Assembly: GCA_905182715.1 (NCBI GenBank)
Contig: CAJJCP010000007.1
Coordinates: forward strand, 29,756-93,755
Length of the DNA: 64,000 bases
Source of the DNA: an uncultured Candidatus Poseidoniales archaeon
GTDB lineage: Archaea; Thermoplasmatota; Poseidoniia; Poseidoniales; Poseidoniaceae
Direction: 5' to 3'
The notes under the pieces were generated by a model. That model was not told the DNA's origin. It saw nothing but the letters and a program-made list of their open reading frames with translations, and did not search any database. Positions within the stretch are counted from its first letter, which is position 1. Each line of letters starts with the position of its first letter. Shown here piece by piece: positions 24,965-36,575 of this stretch. The position numbers and the translations under genes are program-made.

Positions 24965-27900
24965 TCACGGCATAGGTGGTCGAGGTGGTGGAGGAGGTGG
25001 AACTCTTCCACTGGCTGACAATGCTTGTCGAAGGCGATCTGCTGGAGGTTCATTGGTTCGTTTCATGCGAGCAGCGATGACTTCACGAGCGTGTTCAACC
25101 CGTTCGTCTGCAAGCCGAGACTTCGATGCATTCCCTCGAATGATGAGCATGCCCATCAAGAAGAAGAGTACAATTCCACCAAGCAAAGCCTGAATAATTG
25201 GCATTTCTATAATCTCGCTTAACGCACTTGCGTCATCATCCAGAGAATCACTTTCATCAACGATTCTGGTATCAAAGACTCTCAAGTTGATTGATGCTGA
25301 ATCCATGGCAATATCGACGCCAGGTTCTTTGATGACGATATAGAGATCGAAATTTCCAATCGCTCTTCCTTCTCCACTGAAGAATATAGTTTGAGTCAAA
25401 CCAGTTGTTTCAGTAAAGGTCAGAACTTGTATTTGTTCTGAAGCAATAATCGAAGAGATTTGCTGCCATTCGACTCGGACCGTTATGTCGTTAAGTTCAC
25501 TTACAACCGTACAACTGAATGAGAAATAATCTTCCTCAGCCAGGTTGAGTTGGATATCGGTTGGCGTGCAGATGATTGCACCTTCAGCAATGTTACGTGT
25601 TGGGTCATTGATCCAGTGGTCGGGTCTTGAAGCTCCAGATGATTGGTTATCTCCATATCCATCGCCATCAATATCAACCCATTGTGTAGGCTCGTTCGGG
25701 AATGCATCATTCGAGTTTGCATAGCCATCTCCATCCGTATCGATACACCCGGGAGCATTTCCAAGTGAAGCCGTTCCGAATGAGGTTGGACAAACATCTC
25801 CATCTGTGCCTTGTGGGTTGTCGCCCCATCCGTCACCATCGGTGTCAAACCATTGAGATGAATCATTATTCCACAAGTCATTGGTATCGCTTGCTCCATC
25901 GTTATCTGAATCAATACATCCGTAGACGTCACGGAATGATGTTCCGATTACAGTTGTACAATTATCGGGCTGTGTTCCGTTTGGATTGTCTCCAAATCCA
26001 TCACCGTCGATGTCCGACCATTGTGTGGCATCATCTGGGAATAAATCACCGCTTTGTGATGAACCATCGTTATCTGCATCCGGACACCCAAAGACGTCGA
26101 GGTTTGAGTATCCTTCTTCGGAAGGACAAGAATCAGGTTCTGTTCCTAAAGGATTTTCACCGTATCCATCGCCGTCACTGTCGTTCCATTGCGTTGGATT
26201 CAAAGGAAGCGCATCGGCTCCGTTTGCACTGTTCCAGCCAGACGCATTTCCAAATGGAAGCGTTGGGTCTGAATAGCCGTCACCGTCTGTATCTGGGCAG
26301 GCATTTCGGTCAACCGTTGAATTTCCTGGTAAGTTGATACAATCGTCTTCAAGGTCATCAAATCCATCTCCGTCTGTATCTTGAGTGCGAGTCGGGTCGT
26401 TCGGGAAAGCATCGCTTTCGTTTGACATTCCGTCACCATCGTCATCGACACATCCGTAGCGGTCAATCGTTGAGTTTCCAGGAACACCAGGGCATGCATC
26501 CGGTTGAGGACCGGTTGCATTGTCACCGTAGCCATCACCGTCTTGGTCAAGCCATTGATTGGCAAGGTTTGGCAGAAGGTCGATCACATCGTCCCATCCA
26601 TCTCCATCGGTGTCAGGGCAGCCCATACGGTTGCCGAGAGTTGAATTTCCAGCGAGGGTTATGCACGCATCAGGCGTTGTTCCACCCGAGTTATCTCCAT
26701 ATCCATCACCGTCAATATCAGACCATTGGGTTGAATCGTTGACTTGAGCATCCTCTTGGTCCGCCCAACCGTCTTGGTCAGTGTCCACACATCCAAGGGT
26801 ATTATTTTGCCATGAATTGCCTGCAATCGAGGGACAATCATCAGCTAGATCTCCAGTGGCGTTATCGCCAAATCCATCACCATCTGCATCGCTCCATTGG
26901 GTGGGGTCAGTTTTGAAAGCATCTGAACCATTATCAGTTGGTGTCCAATTTGGGTCGGGGTCGGAATATCCATCGCCGTCGGTATCAGGGCAACCCATAC
27001 GGTCGACCGTTGAGTTTCCGTTAAAAGGTTGGACACGCATCGTCGATTTGGTCAGCAATGCCATCATTATCATAATCAGACCATCGGAGTGGATCACTTG
27101 GATGGGTATCTGCTCCATTTGCCATCGTGAATCCGAGGTCGGGGTCGCTGTATGTATCGCCGTCTGAATCTGGGCAGCCGTATCGGTCTCCCGAAGAGGT
27201 TCCAAGAGTGGAGACACAGCCATCAGGGAATACGCCGGCTGGATTGTCTCCATAGCCATCTGAATCCGTATCTACCCACTGGGTTGGTTCGTTTGGCCAT
27301 ACGTCTGCGCCATTGGTTGTCGTCCAAACTGAGCCGTTGTTCCCTAACGGGTCAGGGTCTGAATATCCATCGGCATCGGAATCTGGACAACCCAATCGGT
27401 CTTGGGAAGAAGTTCCTGTAACACTAACACAGGCGTCAGGGTTTAAGCCGGTAGCATTGTCACCGTAATTATCAGAATCTGTATCCATCCACTGGGTCTT
27501 ATCAATTGGGAATGCATCAGCAGTTCCAATTGGATGGGCCGGCCAACCTAAAGTTGGGTCCGAATAGCCATCTTCATCACTGTCTGAGCAACCAAAGCGG
27601 TCGATGGTCGAACGTTTTCCTGTCGCAGCATCGTTGACGCACGAATCAGGGTTGTTTCCAGTTTGGTTATCTCCATAGCCATCACCATCAGTATCGAGCC
27701 ATTGGGTGATGTCATTCGGGAATGCGTCAGCAGTACCAGTTGGGTGGGCTAACCAGATGAGATCAGCATCTGAATAGCCGTCACCGTCGGTGTCCGTACA
27801 CCCAATGCGGTCTTGTGAAGAGGTGCCTGAGGTTGTTGGGCATGCATCGCCTGAGTTCGCAGGAGGTGGATTGTCTCCGAACCCATCGCCGTCAGTGTCG

Positions 27901-30604
27901 TTCCATTGCGTGCTGTCTCCGAGGAAAGCGTCTGCGCCGTTGGAAACGAGCCAAACTGAACCATTGGTTCCACTTGGGTCAGGGTCGCTGTAGGTATCGC
28001 CATCTTCATCAGGGCAACCGTTTCGATCACCTGTGGAAGTTCCTACCACATTGATACATCCATCTGCGCCTTGTGCGATGGTCCATCCTCCAAGATTACT
28101 TTCGGCATCTGAGAATGTATCCATATCTGTGTCGACACAGCCGTATCGGTCACCCGTGGAAGTTCCATCGATTGAAGGGCAACTGTCAGGATTGTTTCCT
28201 GCCAAGTTATCTCCATAGCCATCACCATCTTGGTCAGCCCATTGTGTGATTTCGGTAATGAACGCATCTGCACCTTGAGCGATGGTCCAATTACTGGCGG
28301 GGTCTGAATATCCATCTCCGTCAGAATCAGGACATCCTTGTCGGTCGTGAATTGAAATGCCGAAGGTAAATGCACATTGGTCGTTTTCGTCTACAGTTCC
28401 ATCAAAGTCAGCATCTTGAGTCAAGTTGACCATGAGATAGCCAGAATTGACAGCGACTGAAAAGAATTGAGGACCACTTGCAACCGATGTACCTAGCACG
28501 TGAATCTCCCAAACTCCTTGAGCAGGTGAGGTAAAAGTCAATCCCTTGAGATTGTTGATACTGTCTGACAGGTTGGTCCAGGTTCCACTTGGGTCTTTGA
28601 TTGAAAGATCTACATCGTTGACCAAATTAGCAGAGACTACAGGGCTACTTGTAGCATCGTTGTATGAAAGCATAATTTGCATTGTTGGTGCTGCGTTCGG
28701 GACGCTAATGCTCCATCCGCGTTCTTCACCAGTCGATAACGATTCGCGGTCAACAAATGATGCGGAAGCGGCATCAAGTAGGTGAATTCGCCCCCAACCT
28801 TCGTGATTGTTTGGGGCGGTTTCACCAGCCCCATTTGTAACATCATTGTATTGTCCCATCATGTCGACGGCTGAAGTTGCCAAGATTCCTTTGACCAAGG
28901 CGGACGAAGGGTTGGAATGGTTGACGTTTTCGATCAAATGTTGTAACAGCAGGGCAGCTGCCCCCGCCGAAACCGGAGTGGCCATGCTTGTTCCACTCAT
29001 GAATTGGTAATCGCCACTTCCGCCTGAATAACGAGATTTCGTAGAAAGAATATTGGTGCCTGGTGCGGAGAAATCCGGTTTAAGTCGATTATCATCCGTC
29101 GGGCCTCTTGAAGAGAAGGTTGCCATTCCAGATATGTTATCTCGATGCCCATGCTGGCCATGAACCTGTAGCATTGATCGTAAGTTCTCACTTGCTCCGA
29201 TTGAGATGACGTTTTTTGCTGTCGCAGGTGAACCCATCTGTCTACATCAATTTCACCATCGGCATTTGAATCGCTACCCGAGTTTCCTGCTGCAAACAAA
29301 ATGACTAACTCGTCATTTATCTTCGCAGACATATCGACTTTCATCGAATCACTCGTATAGGTACCATACACTCCCGGAAAGCCTCTGCTCCAAGAGTTGG
29401 TATGGACTCGACTACCGTTTGCAACTGCTAAATCAAAAAGGTCTCCAATATCATTTGGAATGCCGGCAGGTGAGGATCCTTGGCCAATAGCCTGGAATAA
29501 TAATTGTGCTTCAGGTGCCATTCCAGCATTGACTCCACTGCTGTCGGTGCCATCTCCAAGAACTGAACCGGCCACATGCGTTCCATGGCCGTTGAAATCT
29601 TCAGGTCCATCGTCACAAGAGCCAGGGCTCCCACCTGACCAGGCACAACTCGAAGAAGGGATTGGCATAGAAAGAATACCTTTGATGTGGTCTTTGAAAT
29701 CGGGATGCATATTTGAATTATTTACTCCATTGTCGAGCCCTGAGTCCGCTACTGTTACGATGATTCCACTGCCATCTAGCCCATTCCAAGAGGAGTTTAC
29801 ATTTCCCATCTTTGTGGAATCTTGAACGTCATCAGCATGAAGGATTGTCGCTGCAACTGCATTTGTATATTGAGCCATATAAGTCATATCAATGAATTCA
29901 ATTCCACCTTGCTTAGCAAGCCATACGATGCCACTTGTTTCGGCAAGAACAGTAGCGAACCTTTCACTTACCGAATCGACAACGATATCCTTTCTTTGGA
30001 ATATGCCTTCAGGTAATTCATCACCAGAAAGAACCAGATCTACAATCGCTTTTCCTTCCATCGAATAACTAAACTCACTGTAATCTACTGTGCCTGTTAT
30101 GGCCTCAATAAGGATGTTGCGGATTTTGTCTGAAGGATCAAGTTGTACAATTCCTTCGACTTCAAGTTCTGCTAACATTTCAATTGAAGTACCTTGGATT
30201 TCACAATGGAATCCATTCGGAGGAAGGAAAGAGAAACAATCAATCCCTGCTTCATTAAGTTCGTAAAACCACTCAGTGGGGACAGGGTATTCATGTGTTA
30301 GAACATACCATCCATTTAGATTCGATGATTGCTCTGTCCATTCGGACCAATCTTCGAGAGCCACAACACCTGCATTTCGATACAAGAGATTGAGTTCTCC
30401 CGCACCTTGATCAGGATGAAACCAGCCGTTTGAAGGACTTTGAGAAGGTGAAAGTCCTATTTGATTTAATAAATCTAAATCTTGTTCAGTATCGAGGGAG
30501 ATTTCAGGTCCTGAAGGGGATGCAGCGTAGGTAATCGGGGCGAGAACCTGTAGGAGCATGAGGGCGGCGAAAGTGATTGCTCGCACGGAGGGGGTAGGCG
30601 TCAT
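24965..30604 (-). CDS. Secreted subtilisin-like protease with Asp-rich (thrombospondin type 3-like) repeats, interrupted by two frameshifts
   Basis: Reads as one gene of about 1,880 codons if two single-base breaks are repaired. It has a signal peptide (from ATG 30604, TPTPSVRAITFAALMLL), a propeptide, then an S8 domain with catalytic Asp (VADSGLDNG), His (NGHGTHVAG), oxyanion Asn (FAAGNSG) and Ser (SGTSMATP). About 16 calcium-binding type repeats follow, then a beta domain, a membrane helix (IIQALLGGIVLFFLMGMLI) and a cytosolic tail ending in poly-Pro. Break 1 (29237-29242) needs one inserted base and lies between Asn and Ser of the active site; break 2 (27023-27026) needs one A fewer in AAAA and lies between repeats. 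If real, the breaks remove the catalytic Ser. Confidence 0.85.
25640..28430 (-). repeat. About 16 tandem Asp-rich calcium-binding repeats
   Basis: Within the subtilisin gene. Each module of roughly 50-60 residues has the frame GNSTxDRxGCPDTDGDGYSD ... TQWxDxDGDGYGDN ... PDxCP, that is, two DxDxDG loops and a Cys pair. The DNA repeats are diverged, not identical. One module near 28050-28130 is shortened: after TIAQGADG it jumps straight to CINVVGTSTGDR, missing the usual TQW and second DGDGYGDN loop. Confidence 0.85.
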
Positions 30605-30705
30605 ATGTACCAATAAACGCAACTCCCACATGAATGATTTGATTACAAGTCGGACATGTGTGGCTGTTAAGAGGGTTCAAGAAGCACGGATTCGGCGGTT
30701 GACTT

Positions 30706-32580
30706 ATGTCAGGGCATGGTAGGGGGAGTGCGAAGGTTCAATCACTTGAACCCGAGCAAATTAATGAGACCACTCAAGTACTCGGAAGTCAAGTTTGGCG
30801 AGTCGTACCCTATGCGTTCAGATACCCTCGTCGCTTGGTTGCAGGATTTCTTGGAAATGCCTGTGCTCGGGTTGTGGATTTAGTCCCCTTTGTCGCCATT
30901 GGATGGGCGGTCGATTACTTCACATCCGACATCATGGTCGGCCCTATGTTTGTTCAAGATGCAATCAATGCAATTCATTCCGAACCGGCCATTGGTTATG
31001 GTGTTATGATTTTTACAGGGTTTGTGATGCTCGCATTTTTCCAGGGTATTTCGGAATATTCATGGCAAACTCTTGGTTATAATATTCAGCACGATTTACG
31101 TATGGATGCAACCCGTTCACTCATTGCCATGGAGGCTTCCTACTATGATATGCGTCAAACAGGGCAACTGATGTCGATTCTCTCAAGTGACGTTAACCAA
31201 TTAGAAGATGTAGTATCAGACTCATCAACATCGATTATCCGGATCGTCTTTACCTTTCTCACTGCATTTGTGATCTTGGCTTCAATGTCGATTAAATTAG
31301 CTGGAATCTTATTTGGACCTATCCTTCTTATTATTCCGTGTGTGTATTGGTTTTCAACTCGAGTTCAGCGCAAATATCGGAAACAACGCGAATCGACCGG
31401 CGATATTAATGCGGTTTTAGAAAACCTCATTTCAGGAATCTCTGTCGTTCAAGCATACAATGCACAAGCATGGGAATCCGAACGAGTCGCTCGTGAATCC
31501 GGAAATTACCGGGACCAAGCAATGGGTGCAAGTCGAGACCGGAACCGATTTTTACCAATGATTTACGTTATTGCAGGAATTGCATTTGGGTTGTTAGTGA
31601 CTGCGGGTGGATATTTAGCGGGTGAAGGCGAAATCTCAACAGGAGAACTCGTGACGTTTTTGCTCATTAGTACCCGAATGACCATGCCTATGTTCATTTT
31701 TGGAATTCTCATCAACCAACTTCAGCGTGGCGAGGCAGCCGCAAAGCGTGTCTTTGCTACCATCGATTTAGAACCTACAATCTTCGATAAACCCGATGCT
31801 ATTGAGTTGAATGAAGCGATTGTTTCTGTCGAATTCAAGGATGTTCACTTTACCTATCCTGGTACTTCAATTAAAGTGTTGAGCGGAATCTCCTTCAAAG
31901 CAGAAGGTGGAGATTTCCTCGGAGTTATGGGACACACCGGAGCAGGTAAAACCACGATTCTCAAACTCTTGATGAGTTACTATGTACCGGACAGTGGGGA
32001 CGTTTTAATCAACGGCCAATCACTTAACGATTTCACTCTTCATTCAGTTCGTGACAAAATTGGATTTGTCAGCCAAGAGCCGTTCTTATTCTACGGGACT
32101 GTAAGTGACAATGTGAGGTATAATCAAGAATCGACCGATGAAGAACTCGATGTCGCTCTCAAACTTGCAGGTGCTTGGGATTTCATTCAAGAACTGGAAA
32201 ACGGTTTGGATACGATGGTTGGAGACAGAGGTGCCAAGTTGAGTGGCGGTCAACGTGCTCGAGTTTCATTGGCAAGAGCTCTGCTCAAGCGACCAAGTTT
32301 GTTAATCCTCGACGAAGCTTCCAGTGCCCTCGATGCAGAAACTGAACGTCGAATCCAAGAAAACCTCCTTGCAAGCGGTAGTGATAGAGCAACCATCGCC
32401 GTTGCTCATCGATTGAGCACTATTCGTAATGCTAACGAGATCCTTTCCATGGTCGATGGAGCGGTTGTCGAACGAGGAGTTCACGATGACTTGGTTGCAG
32501 CGAATGGCGTCTATGCCAGCCAGTGGACCATCCAAACTGGCGACATGGCTGGACTTTCCCTTGATGAAGACGAGTCTTAG
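30706..32580 (+). CDS. ABC exporter, fused membrane and ATPase domains (MsbA/MDR type)
   Basis: A 624-aa half-transporter. Residues about 45-330 form the six-helix type I exporter domain. The ATPase domain has Walker A GHTGAGKT, signature LSGGQRARVSLARALL, Walker B SLLILDEASSALD and H-loop VAHRLST. It would work as a homodimer exporting lipids, peptides or drugs. No partner half-transporter gene is adjacent. Starts at the first ATG after a 74-bp gap from the divergent subtilisin gene. Its stop overlaps by 4 nt the stop of the small membrane protein on the other strand. Confidence 0.93.
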   Translation: MSGHGRGSAKVQSLEPEQINETTQVLGSQVWRVVPYAFRYPRRLVAGFLGNACARVVDLVPFVAIGWAVDYFTSDIMVGPMFVQDAINAIHSEPAIGYGVMIFTGFVMLAFFQGISEYSWQTLGYNIQHDLRMDATRSLIAMEASYYDMRQTGQLMSILSSDVNQLEDVVSDSSTSIIRIVFTFLTAFVILASMSIKLAGILFGPILLIIPCVYWFSTRVQRKYRKQRESTGDINAVLENLISGISVVQAYNAQAWESERVARESGNYRDQAMGASRDRNRFLPMIYVIAGIAFGLLVTAGGYLAGEGEISTGELVTFLLISTRMTMPMFIFGILINQLQRGEAAAKRVFATIDLEPTIFDKPDAIELNEAIVSVEFKDVHFTYPGTSIKVLSGISFKAEGGDFLGVMGHTGAGKTTILKLLMSYYVPDSGDVLINGQSLNDFTLHSVRDKIGFVSQEPFLFYGTVSDNVRYNQESTDEELDVALKLAGAWDFIQELENGLDTMVGDRGAKLSGGQRARVSLARALLKRPSLLILDEASSALDAETERRIQENLLASGSDRATIAVAHRLSTIRNANEILSMVDGAVVERGVHDDLVAANGVYASQWTIQTGDMAGLSLDEDES

Positions 32581-32897
32581 ATTCGTTCACGTATTGGACG
32601 CAGTACTGCTGTTTCCTCGCCGGTATCAGCCTGATTTTTGATGATGCGATCTCCCAATACAATTCCCCATGAAATGAGGATGAACAAGGGTATTCCAAGA
32701 ACAAGAGCCCAGACGGCTATTGACAAGTTAGAGAGGTAATAACTCTCCATCAGTTCAGATGTGAGGATGATTGCTACGAACAGTATGATTCGCAGTATGA
32801 CGAGACTGAGGCGGATCAGTGACCAAATCTCTTCTTCATCTGTCGCATGATCTGGTGTATCGAGTTCTGCCAATCGGTTATGAAGACGACCGGCCAT
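32577..32897 (-). CDS. Small two-helix membrane protein, unknown
   Basis: About 106 aa. A charged N-terminal part (DTPDHATDEEEIW) is followed by two hydrophobic helices (LVILRIILFVAIIL and LSIAVWALVLGIPLFILISWGIVLG) and a charged tail. I start it at the ATG at 32897, with GAGGTGG about 11 nt upstream; a GTG five codons earlier is possible. No family recognised. Confidence 0.6.
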   Translation of the reverse strand: MAGRLHNRLAELDTPDHATDEEEIWSLIRLSLVILRIILFVAIILTSELMESYYLSNLSIAVWALVLGIPLFILISWGIVLGDRIIKNQADTGEETAVLRPIRERI

Positions 32898-32976
32898 ATG
32901 TTGACTTTCCACCTCTTAACCAAATGCCTTCCCCTCTTTTCCAGAGGTTATTGGGCCTTTTTCACAGGATGTCGAA

Positions 32977-34116
32977 TCATGCCGTGCGTACACGGTCATC
33001 GATTTGTGCACCTTCGCCGGCTTTACCGCCAGTGCGGCGAATCTCTCTCCATGCTTTGATGACACCTTGGCCGTACGCCCATTGCGCTAAGAAGACAAAG
33101 AGTGGTGCAAAGAATACCGTTCCAATCGAGCGATGAGGTGATGTGCCAATTGCAGCACCAAGCCAACAGATGCCGATGTACAGACAAACCAAACCGAGTG
33201 GAATGTGGAAGGCGATGCGTGAAAGATCCCAATCACCAGCAAGGGTGAACCAGAGTTCCGCTTCTGCTCCTCCAGTGATGGCGCCGTAGAGCATTCCAAG
33301 CAAAGCCACGACGACAAGTGCTGGGAAGAAACCGATAGCGGTATGTGACCATGTAGAAATCTCAGGCCATCGCTTGTTAGCAACCATTCGAGTGTAGCCA
33401 TAGTTTCGCATTTGCTTCATGTAAGGCTTGAATGGACGTCGGCGACGATGAGGCATGACGTTTGAAGGGTCGATGAAAAGTTTGTGTCCCGCACGCTGAA
33501 TTTTAGCGTCCAATACCACATCTTCCGCTCCAATGCATCCAGGTTCAAAGAAGTCAACTTCGCGAAGATTCGCCATTCGATGAGCGCAATTGACGCCAGG
33601 GTTGTGTGTGATAGGGACGAGGTCGCCTTTTGGTTGAGCGCCGTATCGAGTTCCAGCGGTCATGAATTTTGTGCAGAAAGCAACATCGGCGCACTTGGCT
33701 CCGAACGGGTCTTCATCAGGTGCAAAGTTTGGTCCACCGACTGCTCCGACTTCCGGATCCTTGAACCAACGAACCAATTTTTCAACCCAATCGAGAGGTG
33801 GAATCGTATCATCATCGGTGAACAGGACCAATTCATGGTCCATTTGTCGAAGTGCATAATTGCAAGCATCGGCTCGGTTTCGGGAAGGGTCTTCAATCCA
33901 TGTTGCACCGTACTTCTCACAGACTTCTTTGGTATGGTCTTTTGATTTTGAATCGGAAATGATCACTTCAAAGTGAGGATAGGTTTGATTTGAAAGGCGA
34001 CCAAGTACAATGCCGAGTTCATCTGCATTGTTGATGGATGGTATCAACACGGCGATTTTGAATGCTTCACCGTCTTCTTTGAGAAGTGGAGCCACGGAAC
34101 CAGATGATTCGCCCAT
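32977..34116 (-). CDS. Family 2 glycosyltransferase with C-terminal membrane helices
   Basis: A GT-A fold enzyme. IPSINNADELGIVLG opens the nucleotide-sugar site, FTDDDTIPP is the metal-binding Asp cluster, VGAVGGPNF and GAEDVVLDAKIQRAG (ED acid base) complete the core. Three hydrophobic stretches follow residue 265 (IGFFPALVVVALLGMLYG and others), anchoring it to the membrane. It would add sugars to lipids or proteins at the cytosolic face. I use the ATG at 34116; the frame extends to 34146. Confidence 0.88.
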   Translation of the reverse strand: MGESSGSVAPLLKEDGEAFKIAVLIPSINNADELGIVLGRLSNQTYPHFEVIISDSKSKDHTKEVCEKYGATWIEDPSRNRADACNYALRQMDHELVLFTDDDTIPPLDWVEKLVRWFKDPEVGAVGGPNFAPDEDPFGAKCADVAFCTKFMTAGTRYGAQPKGDLVPITHNPGVNCAHRMANLREVDFFEPGCIGAEDVVLDAKIQRAGHKLFIDPSNVMPHRRRRPFKPYMKQMRNYGYTRMVANKRWPEISTWSHTAIGFFPALVVVALLGMLYGAITGGAEAELWFTLAGDWDLSRIAFHIPLGLVCLYIGICWLGAAIGTSPHRSIGTVFFAPLFVFLAQWAYGQGVIKAWREIRRTGGKAGEGAQIDDRVRTA

Positions 34117-34171
34117 GATTCGATGCAAGAAGGCCGCCCATATCAATCCAAGGGAGATTCACTTACTCGAA

Positions 34172-35047
34172 TCACTCAGCAACAGCGGAAGACTCGTCGA
34201 GCGTCTTTCCTTTTTGTGTGTCGGTGATGGTGACCGAGATTGTGCAGACTTCGCCTGCAGCACATAGGGCACTACTTTCTGCAATTGTGACACCGTCACC
34301 AACAGACCAAACTTGGTCGGTTGTGTCTCCGAACTCTACGAGAACGCAGCCACCGCCGGTTGCACCAGGGTTGTCACAGGTCACAGGAGCGCCATTGTTG
34401 ACTGAGATCTTTACAGAAATCGCAGCCCAATCGAGGTCCCTTCCTTGGGTCATTGTTACTCGAACCAGGTTGTCTTCAATTCCATCAGATGGGGATCCGT
34501 TCGCATCTTCAGCGTCGAGCACAAAAATATTTGAATCATAATTTTGAATTGGTGCGAATTGAGGTGTATTGACATTGATGAGTTCTGACGTTCCTGCACC
34601 GTTGCTGTCAAATGCCACAAAGGCAACAGTTGTTGTCAATTCTGTACTTGCTCCCGGTACGGTGTGCCATGCTGCGAGTGGAAGGTAAAGAGTGGTGAAT
34701 CCACTCTGAGTTGATACATTGACGTCGATTATGCCATCAAGGTCAATATCCCATCCCATTGTCATCGCATCGCCATCGATATCGATTGCTGAATGATACA
34801 TGGAGATATTCGCTCCAATCGTCGAGGTAATATTTGTCGCAATATCCATGACTCGATTTTCATCGACCCCGAGCATTGGGTTGAAGTAGACATTAATGTT
34901 CGGAACATGATTGATATTCGCAGTGGTTGATGTTGGCTCTTGACCTTCAGCAGGAGGGGTAACTGCATCGTCGGCGAGGCCGAAACACCCAGTCAAAATC
35001 AAAAGGCATGTCAGTGTTACAATATTCAAAGTACGAATCATTTCCAT
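34172..35047 (-). CDS. Secreted lipoprotein with calcium-loop-like repeats
   Basis: A 291-aa exported protein. The N-terminus has a signal helix ending in the lipobox LTGCFG, so it is likely lipid-anchored at the Cys. The mature part has Asp-rich loops (DIDGDAM, DIDLDGIID, DAEDANG) resembling calcium-binding sites, and beta-strand-rich sequence. The role is unknown; a substrate-binding or structural surface function fits. It lies between the glycosyltransferase and the divergent PCNA gene. Confidence 0.78.
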   Translation of the reverse strand: MEMIRTLNIVTLTCLLILTGCFGLADDAVTPPAEGQEPTSTTANINHVPNINVYFNPMLGVDENRVMDIATNITSTIGANISMYHSAIDIDGDAMTMGWDIDLDGIIDVNVSTQSGFTTLYLPLAAWHTVPGASTELTTTVAFVAFDSNGAGTSELINVNTPQFAPIQNYDSNIFVLDAEDANGSPSDGIEDNLVRVTMTQGRDLDWAAISVKISVNNGAPVTCDNPGATGGGCVLVEFGDTTDQVWSVGDGVTIAESSALCAAGEVCTISVTITDTQKGKTLDESSAVAE

Positions 35048-35214
35048 AATTCTACTACTCGGCGAAAGCCCTTCAACATATCTCTGAGTTCACTCATGCG
35101 CGGAAAGTGATGATTTTCGATTATACCGCGCCCGACGCCCCACATTTTATCCTTCATGGATGTTAAGTTCATAAGCCGTCGAAAGTGAAGAGCAATTGGA
35201 GAGGGGTGTATCTC

Positions 35215-35955
35215 ATGTTGAACGTCACGGCCCGACAGGACTTGATGAGCAAGATTATTGAAACGTTAGGAGTTGTAGTAGAAGATGCGAGATTTGATTT
35301 TGGCGAGAACGGATTAGAAATCCGAGTCGTTGACCCTTCGCACGTTGCTATGATTCAGATGAACATTGATTCAGCTGCGTTTGATACCTGGGAGCTCGAT
35401 GAAACCAAACTTGGTCTTGAGCTTCGTAAAATTAAGGAATTAGTCAGTCTTGGCGGACCGACTGATATGATTGAAATGGCGTACGGCGACGAAACTGGTG
35501 TTTTGACCGTCAATCTTGGAAAGATTGACCGAAACATTCGACCACTCGACAACACCACCATGAATCCTCCAACTCTTCCTGAACTCAAACTTCCTTGTAA
35601 GGTCACAATCTCTGGTTCTGATTTCACGCAAGCCTTGAAGGCAGCTCGTCAAGTTGGCGATTTAGTGAATTTCAGTATTGATGAAAACACATTCACAGTT
35701 CATGTCCAAGGATCTACCGATTCAGTTACAGTTGCTTTCAATAAAGACGAACTGCAACACATGGAATGCGAAAAGCCTGCTCGAAGTCAATACTCTTTGA
35801 CCTATCTCGTCCCTTTGTCGAAGATTTTTGGAAACCTCGAATCCGTTAACATTGGCTTTGGTGAGAACTATCCACTTTCAATGTCTTTCAATTTCCATGA
35901 TGGTGCTGCTGAAGTTCAATACTTCCTCGCTCCACGGGTTGAAAACGACTTCTGA
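35215..35955 (+). CDS. pcn: DNA polymerase sliding clamp (PCNA)
   Basis: Homotrimeric processivity factor for archaeal DNA polymerases and ligand for PIP-box proteins. The 246-aa product begins MLNVTARQDLMSKIIETLGV; DSSHVAMI-type sequence appears as DPSHVAMIQM, and the C-terminus EVQYFLAPRV matches the family tail. Length is typical. The frame opens at 35185, but GGAGAGGGG in 35202-35210 lies close upstream of the ATG at 35215, so I start there. A T-rich TTTTATCC near 35146 may be the TATA box. Confidence 0.96.
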   Translation: MLNVTARQDLMSKIIETLGVVVEDARFDFGENGLEIRVVDPSHVAMIQMNIDSAAFDTWELDETKLGLELRKIKELVSLGGPTDMIEMAYGDETGVLTVNLGKIDRNIRPLDNTTMNPPTLPELKLPCKVTISGSDFTQALKAARQVGDLVNFSIDENTFTVHVQGSTDSVTVAFNKDELQHMECEKPARSQYSLTYLVPLSKIFGNLESVNIGFGENYPLSMSFNFHDGAAEVQYFLAPRVENDF

Positions 35956-36071
35956 GTCGAACACAACTTTTAGCACGCCGTGCAAATAAGTATCAACAGT
36001 GTGAGCAACGGCTCAAGAGATCATCAAACAACATTGAAGTCGTTGTATTTCTTCAACTGAGGGATGTATTC

Positions 36072-36434
36072 TCAGTATTCGCGCCATCCTTTGCCGCAAT
36101 CTTTGCACGTGAGCATTCTTGTTTCCGGTTCATCGGAAGAACGAGTTTGTTCAAGATAAGAGAATACATAGATGCTGTTACACTTCTGATTCGGGCACAT
36201 GTAGGTGCCTGTAGTCAAGACACCGTGACGCTTGTCAGAATCTTTGATGACATCATACACACGGGCCCTTGATTCTGTGCTTGAGGTGGCTTGCGAAAGG
36301 TCGACTTCTTTGCCGGTCGTTTGATCTTTGATGACAACATTTGCAGGACCATTATATCCGCATTTGTAATTGGTACAGGCGATTTCACCCTTGGGGTTAG
36401 GGAAGGACAGTGTTCCACATTCGGGGCAAAACAT
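36072..36434 (-). CDS. tfs: Transcription factor S (TFS/TFIIS-like)
   Basis: A 120-aa RNA polymerase cleavage factor with an N-terminal zinc ribbon (CPECG...CTNYKCGY) and a C-terminal zinc ribbon (MCPNQKC ... LTCKDCGKGW). The loop SSDEPET carries the Asp-Glu pair that enters the polymerase active site to stimulate transcript cleavage and rescue. Full length. Rpb9-like identity is excluded by that acidic loop. Confidence 0.95.
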   Translation of the reverse strand: MFCPECGTLSFPNPKGEIACTNYKCGYNGPANVVIKDQTTGKEVDLSQATSSTESRARVYDVIKDSDKRHGVLTTGTYMCPNQKCNSIYVFSYLEQTRSSDEPETRMLTCKDCGKGWREY

Positions 36435-36575
36435 AGCAACAGGTTATACAAGCATTACTTAGGCTTATCGGAAAGATGCCTTGATTCAAAATGAAGATGT
36501 GTACCGCTTTCTTCTACGGGATGTCAAAAGATAATTGGAGGGAAGGGTGAAGGCGGAGTGCTCAATCGGAGGACC

